In this document: in pieces, positions 58,701 through 64,000 of the stretch | Layout of the letters: every line of letters begins with the position of its first letter | How positions within the stretch are numbered: the first letter of the stretch is position 1 | Assembly: GCA_032358165.1 (NCBI GenBank) | Contig: JAALGY010000033.1 | Coordinates: 2,542,001 to 2,606,000 of the forward strand | From: Diplosphaera chodatii | Taxonomy: Eukaryota > Chlorophyta > Trebouxiophyceae > Prasiolales > Stichococcaceae | Direction of reading: 5' to 3' | DNA: 64,000 nt | Notes under the pieces: generated by a model | Seen by the model: the letters and a program-made list of their open reading frames with translations, nothing else | Database searches by the model: none | Told to the model about the DNA's origin: nothing | Position numbers and translations under genes: made by a program

Positions 58701-61059
58701 CTGCAGCCGCAGATTTTACCGTACCGGCTTTGCTGCTAGGCTGCAGCGTGGACGCCAGCTGTGCCTGGCCAGTAGGATTGCCTCTGCAGAAGGCAGCTAG
58801 CACCTCCTCGGCAGCCAGACGCTCCTGCACATCGCATGCTCATGCCGCTTGGTTAAATGGCTGTGTGTTGAAGCTAGTTGTTCTCCCCTGTGTTTCAGCA
58901 TCTGCGGCATGGGAGTCCGCACCTGTTGCAGTGGACGGTGCAGCGCCGACTGCAGCAGTGCAAACAGAACCGCGACGTTCTGCCCACGGACAGTGGTCGC
59001 TGCCAGCAGCAGCTTGTCCCGGGCTGCTGTGCTGACGGTGAGCAGCGCGCTTAGGCACTCCAAACACTATGCCCAAGGTTCCAGAAGAGTCAGCAGGGGA
59101 AGAACAAACATGGTGGCAAGGGTCGAGCTCCAGTTGATGGGCATGCCCAGGTCTGCTGCAGGCAACAAGCAGCATGATGTCTGCGCATCGTCATGACAGC
59201 TGTCACCTTCACGCGCACGGCGGTGGAGGAGATCGCATGATCACCAATTGGGGCGCCAATGAGGATGTCCACCACCCCACTCTTCATGATTGCGTCCAGA
59301 CATGCTGCCGCCTCTGCGTCAGCGGCTGGCGCAGGCGGTACGACGCCGCTGTCCCCAGCCAGCAGCAGCCGCACAGTCTCCAGAGCGCACACCAGGTTGG
59401 CGGCCTGCTGCCGCGCAATTGTGCCGCCCCGCTGCTTCAGACGCAGCATTGCCGGCAGCTGCCCCACGAAGCCCAGCTCCCTGCAGCTCAAAGGCTATAA
59501 TGTTGCAGCTTCTGAAGCCACGCATCAGCAACGGCACAGGTGTGATCGGGCCAGGCCTTGGTGGATGGTGTAGTGTTTGTGGGCTGAGCTTGTGGTGCAA
59601 GCACCTGAACATCCGCTGATTGCTGGCATTCTTGCGCAGTAGGCTGTGCGTCAGCTGCAAGCAGTCCTGCACGATGATGCCGCCATCGGCGGCGCCCTCG
59701 TCCCTGCGAGTGCCGTGACAATGGTAAGACATGGATACGACTGGGATCTGCTGACATGTTGCTGTCCTTTACACGCAAGACCGGGCTTGCAGACTGAGAG
59801 TATTCCATCACATGTCAACAGTTGTTACCCAGGCAACCTGCTACAATGCAGCACACCTGATGATGCTGAACAGCCGCTCAAACGCGCCCTCGAAAGCGGC
59901 AATCTTCTGGACCTCGGCGTTGCCGTGCGCCAGCACAATCATGAGGAGCAGCGCCTCGTTGCGCACCACCTCCCGCTGCGCCATCATGTCCATCAGCCGC
60001 ACCACGCCCATCGGGTACGCCAGCACCGCCTGCCAGGCCACGGCAGCGCGCCTCAGGACAACACGTTTCCAATATCGTTGTGACAGGAGGCTACAGCTGC
60101 AAATGCTGCTGGTGCGTTGGAGCTGACATGTGTTGCTGCTCCAGATGGACAGCCTCGACAGGGTGAACGTCACCGCCGTGCACCTCCTGCAGCCGATGCA
60201 GCGATGAAGACAGCCCCGTCAGGATCTGCAGCGCATGGTAGCGGCAGTGGAAGTCGTCGATGCCCGCTGGCGGCTCCTCAAGCAGGCTCAGCAGCATTGG
60301 CACATTCTCCTTGTCCCGCGAGAACAGCTCTGCATTGACCGCCACTACCTGTGGCTCCTGCGTCATCCGGTGCATTGGGTCTACTGTAGATCAGTTGCAG
60401 GCTGTGCGGCCAACGCAAACCGGGGCCGGGTGATTGCCCCAGATAAGTGGGCACACGTCCGTGAGGCTGTGCTGCAGTGGCCGTCGGCTTGCCTGTGACT
60501 GTGCGCTCGCTCCATTCGCCGGGGCTGTGAAAGCATTTGTGAGGCAGTCCAGGGCGGCCCGCACCAGCTCCACGTCCTGGCGCTCCTCGCGCACCACCTC
60601 ACAGAGGATCGGAAACCCCATGGCGCCCACCGCCGACTGAGCCTGCAGCATGGTGCATGCAGACAGGATGCGATTCACAAACATGATGACAACGAAAGTG
60701 CCGATGACATTGCTGATGGCTATCGGTGCAAACAACTTTGCAATGTGCACAGCTGTCGTTACCGCACCTTGGTGCTCTCAGCCAAGAGGTCGCGCAGATG
60801 TTCAAGTGCCTCACGGCGGTCTTCGGACAAAACGCCATCTGCCACCCTTTGCAGCAGACTTTCGACGGCACGGTCGTCAGATATCTGATCTGCTAACAGA
60901 GCATGTACACATGATCTGACATGGCCCACTGTGAACTGACAACGCCGGGCATCTTGGAACTGTACCGCTGGGTAGCAACAACCATGTTCACGTGGAGAAC
61001 ACACCATGCTCTCCACCGAAGACGACCCCTCCCAGACCTTTCGCGACCTTGCCGAACAT
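55763..61059 (-). CDS. p115/USO1-type vesicle tethering factor (plant golgin candidate 6/MAG4)
   Basis: ER-to-Golgi tethering protein with an armadillo-like head, coiled coil and acidic tail. It starts at ATG 61059 (MFGKVAKGLGGVVFGGE). The head has VESLLQRVADGVLSEDRREA LEHLRDLLAESTK (about 60870-60770), AVGAMGFPILCEVVREERQD VELVRAALDCL (about 60635-60540), ENVPMLLSLLEEPP and FHCRYHALQILTGLSSSLHR LQE. VRLMDMMAQREVVRNEALLL and EVQKIAAFEGAFERLFSIIR (about 60000-59870) follow, with DEGAADGGIIVQDCLQLTHS LLRKNASNQRM (about 59700-59610). Next are LPAMLRLKQRGGTIARQQAA and EEVLAAFCRGNPTGQAQLAS TLQ (about 58810-58740). The C-terminal third is Gln/Ala/Glu coiled coil (LAQLRVSSTSGGQAAQQQQ; AEAEAEAEENLNDLLACLG), ending LSARLQELGEDVDALLEEVM, a Glu/Asp tail and TGA 55763-55765. 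The acidic tail is typical of p115. Minus-strand TGTAA at 55694-55698 is a candidate poly(A) signal. Confidence 0.92.
56041..56064. repeat. Four-copy hexanucleotide CCTCGG repeat coding Glu-Ala
   Basis: On the minus strand it encodes an alternating Ala-Glu run in the p115 coiled coil; a simple coding repeat. Confidence 0.9.
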
Positions 61060-61527
61060 GGTGTTGCTATCAAGTCAGAAAGTAAGGGCTTCCATTTTCA
61101 AGCGATCTTGATCAGATCGGCGCAGCGAGCTGATTTCAAATGCCATGATTGTGCAGCGTATCAGATGTAGACGAAGCAGGACGCCAATTCATTGCAATGC
61201 ATCAGCGTGATGACGCGGACTTGCAAACATGCGACGTTTGTGGCACTCGACATGCTTTGCCATCCTTGCATTGGTACATCCCTTGACGGCGGTCACTACC
61301 TCCTCGCATCAGTTGTCATTGTGCATGATAGACGATTCCAGGACCACTGAGGAGCCGAGGGCACGTCGTGCATCACATTGCTAGAAGGTGGCAGCTTGCA
61401 CCTGCAGCTGCATGAGGCACCAGCAGCACCTGTTTGCAACAATTTTTGCATAGCTGTAAGGCTGGCCCTCGCATCGCAGTTGCTGCAACTGTATTAGCAT
61501 ATAACTGCACTGCACACAGCCTCAGCC
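61060..61527. promoter_or_regulatory. Divergent promoter region, p115 / glycyl-tRNA synthetase
   Basis: About 470 bp between two divergent housekeeping genes. A TATA-like CATATAAC lies at about 61498, 30 bp before the GlyRS ATG, so it may fall within the 5' UTR. No coding frame. Confidence 0.45.
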
Positions 61528-64000
61528 ATGGCAGACGCGTCCAGCGAGGCGAGTCTGAAGCAGGCGCATGAAGCCGTCACGCGGCAGGGCGATGCTGTGC
61601 GAGCGCTGAAGGCCGCGGTGAAGGAAGGCAATGCGCAAAAGGTACTGAGGGCCTGCGGACATGAAAATACATCATGCTGCAGCGGAGTCATGCATGCGTA
61701 CCTCCTGTGTGCTGGGTGCTTGCGTCTGGCAAACATGCGCAACGTTGGCCCTGCAGGCGGATGTGGATGCTGCTATCCTGAAGCTGAAGGACCTTAAGCT
61801 TGAAGCCGAGAAGTTGCAGAAGGTGAGCGCCCGGTTGTTTAGACAGAAGCTGGAGCACAGCGAAACGTGCCAGGCCTTGGGTCTGAGCTGCCGGGATGGA
61901 CATGCGGTGCAGGCGCATGAGGCCACCATGGAGGACACTGTGGGCGGCGAGTACCGCAATAAGGATGAGTTTCGGGCGGCGATGGTGAGGGAATTCAGCA
62001 AAGCTATCGACCAACCAACGCTAACTATGAGGATGCACACGGTGGCTGGGTGCGATCTGAATGGCTCAGTTGCATGTCACCAGGTGAACGCGCTGGAGCG
62101 GCGGCTGTTCTACATCCCTTCGTTCAAGATCTACGGCAGCGTGGCAGGGTTCTACGACTATGGCCCACCAGGCTGCGCCATCAAGGGCAACTTCACTCAG
62201 CTCTGGCGCCAGCACTTCGTGTTGGAGGAGGGCATGCTGGAGGTAGGCCAGCCGGTTGTCAGACCTTGCTGCTCGAACTAAGTCGAGCAGACAACAGCAG
62301 ACTGCAACAGCGGGACGTGACCGAACAGGACTGCGTTCAGCTTGCACACGCATCAGGCATGCCATTGCTACCTTGACATGTGCACATTGGTGGTCATGCC
62401 GCGTTTTTCAGCGCCATCCTGTGTCGGCTTGTGAATCTTGCAGGTGGAGTGCCCCTCTGTGACGCCCTCAGTCGTGCTGGAGGCGTCGGGCCACGTGGAG
62501 CGCTTCACGGACTTCATGGTGCAGGACGCGGTGACGAAGGACTGCCACCGGGCGGACCACCTGCTGGAGGACGCGCTTGAGACGGCGCTGCGGGATGCTG
62601 CCAAGACCGGCCTCACGCCCGAGCGGGTCCAGGTGGGCTCGCGTTCCACGAGTGTCAGCTGCATCAGATCCAGCTGCCTGACAATGCACCGAGCAAGGAG
62701 ACCATTTGACAGCTTGCAGAGCTGGCCTGCCAGTCAAGGCTGCCGACCACTTGCTATGTGTTTCCACCACCGCGAGCAGGAGGCCCGCACGACACTGGCG
62801 ACTGTCGGCGAGCTGGACCAGGCGCAGCTGGGCACGGCGCTGAAGGCATGGGCGGTGAAGGCGCCCGAGACCGGCAACGACATCACAGAACCGCAGCCCT
62901 TCAAGCTGATGTTTCAGGTGCCCCGGCCGCTGCGTGACGTCGCCAGTGGATCCTGCAGTATGCATGTGCACCAGTTTGATGAGCAGGGCGAGGCATTAGA
63001 CTGTTCTTTGTCCCACAGACATCCATTGGCCCGAGTGGCAACCTGGTCGGCTACATGCGACCGGAGACTGCACAGGGCATATTTGTCAACTTCAAGTGCG
63101 CAGTTGATCCACCTGCTCCCCTCTTCCCTTCAAGTGCTGCACATGTTTCATCATGACAGGAGAATTTGGACATCAGCCTTTGGCATCCTGGACTGTTTCA
63201 ATGTTGCAGAGACCTGCTGTACTACAATGGTGGCAAGCTGCCCTTTGCGGCAGCCCAGATTGGGCAGTCCTACCGCAATGAGATTGCACCACGTGCTGGC
63301 CTGCTGCGTGTGCGCGAGTTCACCCAGGCAGAGATCGAGCACTTCTGTCATCCAGATCAGAAGGTGTGCAACTGCTGGTCCTTGGACAGCATCATTTTAC
63401 TGGCCACCTCCTCATGTTGCCAGGGAGCTTCCTCACAACAATTGCCAGCTTCAGGCTGTATGACGAGGCAATTGTTGAAACCTAACCCAGTTCACACAGT
63501 CCCATGGTACCTGCATATGTGCAGGACCACGACAAGTTCCAGAGCGTGGCAGAGGAGGCGCCGCTGCTGTTCTCGCGGGAGCTGCAGATGGGCGAGGAGA
63601 AGAAGGCGCTGCCCATGAAGCTCGGCGAGGCCGTGGCAAAGGGCATCATCGCCAACCAGACGCTGGCATACTTCATTGGCCGGACCTTCACCTTCCTCAA
63701 GCGTGTCGGCCTCAACCCAGAGGTACTGAACCCTACCGCACAAGTCATGCTGTCACAGCCTCACAAGCTTGAAACAGCATCGGTTCTGAGGTACCAGCTG
63801 TCTGTTCTGCACGGATTGGGATACCTCGCACGTCAACACATGTCGATCGTAACATACTAGGTTCCCTGTCGCAGCGGGTACGCTTCCGCCAGCACCTGCA
63901 GCACGAGATGGCGCACTACGCTGAGGACTGCTGGGATGCGGAGGTGGACTGCACTTATGGGTGGGTGGAGTGCGTGGGCCTCGCTGACCGGTCAGCATTT
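61528..64000 (+). CDS. GLYRS: Glycyl-tRNA synthetase, eukaryotic dimeric class II type (3' truncated by window)
   Basis: Charges tRNA-Gly. It starts at ATG 61528 in good context (GCCATGG): [38 protein letters not shown] joined in phase to [22 protein letters not shown], an N-terminal WHEP domain. The catalytic domain follows: [54 protein letters not shown] (class II motif 1), then [28 protein letters not shown] (about 62440-62530). Next are [62 protein letters not shown], and motif 2 [36 protein letters not shown] (about 63238-63345). The last are [46 protein letters not shown] and [20 protein letters not shown]. The reading frame is open at the end ([15 protein letters not shown]). Motif 3 lies outside the window. 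The WHEP domain indicates the cytosolic eukaryotic enzyme. Confidence 0.95.

Overview
The window is eukaryotic nuclear DNA from a green alga, most likely a trebouxiophyte (Chlorella-like) chlorophyte. Genes are broken into many short exons with GT-AG introns whose acceptors nearly always read GCAG. Exons are GC-rich with strong G/C third positions. The products match plant/chlorophyte families: plant-type SOS1 antiporter, NPSN SNARE, agmatine deiminase plus N-carbamoylputrescine amidase, APC8, a golgin-candidate-6-like p115 and plastid-type YidD. There are no prokaryotic operons, rRNA, CRISPR arrays or recognisable transposons. Coordinates given for CDS features are genomic spans including introns; exon joins were worked out by hand from homology and splice phase.

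Layout. 1-6325 (+): pyruvate carboxylase, 5' truncated. 7093-8651 (+): ENKD1-like enkurin-domain protein. 9213-10514 (+): PUB-domain protein. 10838-16502 (-): a very tight run of SPX-RING ubiquitin ligase, FCP1/SCP-like HAD phosphatase and PHOSPHO-type HAD phosphatase, possibly one fused gene. 17266-20989 (-): APC8/CDC23. 21748-24656 (+): ankyrin plus PH-like plus MDM2-type RING protein. 25053-26357 (-): LIN37-like MuvB/DREAM subunit. 27177-28846 (+): secreted-looking PA14 protein with a Cys/Lys repeat tail. 29500-36846 (-): SOS1-type Na+/H+ antiporter. 37248-37881 (+): plastid-type YidD. 38851-41891 (+): unknown Ala/Gln-rich protein with a four-Cys motif. 42243-42793 (-): metallothionein-like Cys-rich protein. 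43394-44584 (-): NPSN-type Qb SNARE. 45115-50529 (+): TSR1 ribosome biogenesis factor. 50654-52689 (-): N-carbamoylputrescine amidase. 53245-55639 (+): agmatine deiminase. 55763-61059 (-): p115/USO1/GC6 vesicle tether. 61528-64000 (+): cytosolic-type glycyl-tRNA synthetase, cut off by the window end.

How genes relate. The strongest functional neighbourhood is the head-to-head pair agmatine deiminase/N-carbamoylputrescine amidase, two consecutive steps from agmatine to putrescine sharing about 555 bp. The second is the phosphate-flavoured block at 10.8-16.5 kb (SPX inositol-pyrophosphate sensor with RING, plus two HAD phosphatases). There the FCP1-like and PHOSPHO-like domains lie in one reading frame separated by a single TGA that a phase-compatible intron would remove. 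APC8 and the LIN37-like protein are both cell-cycle components but are not evidently linked. The rest looks like ordinary housekeeping gene order, with many divergent pairs sharing 0.4-0.8 kb promoters.
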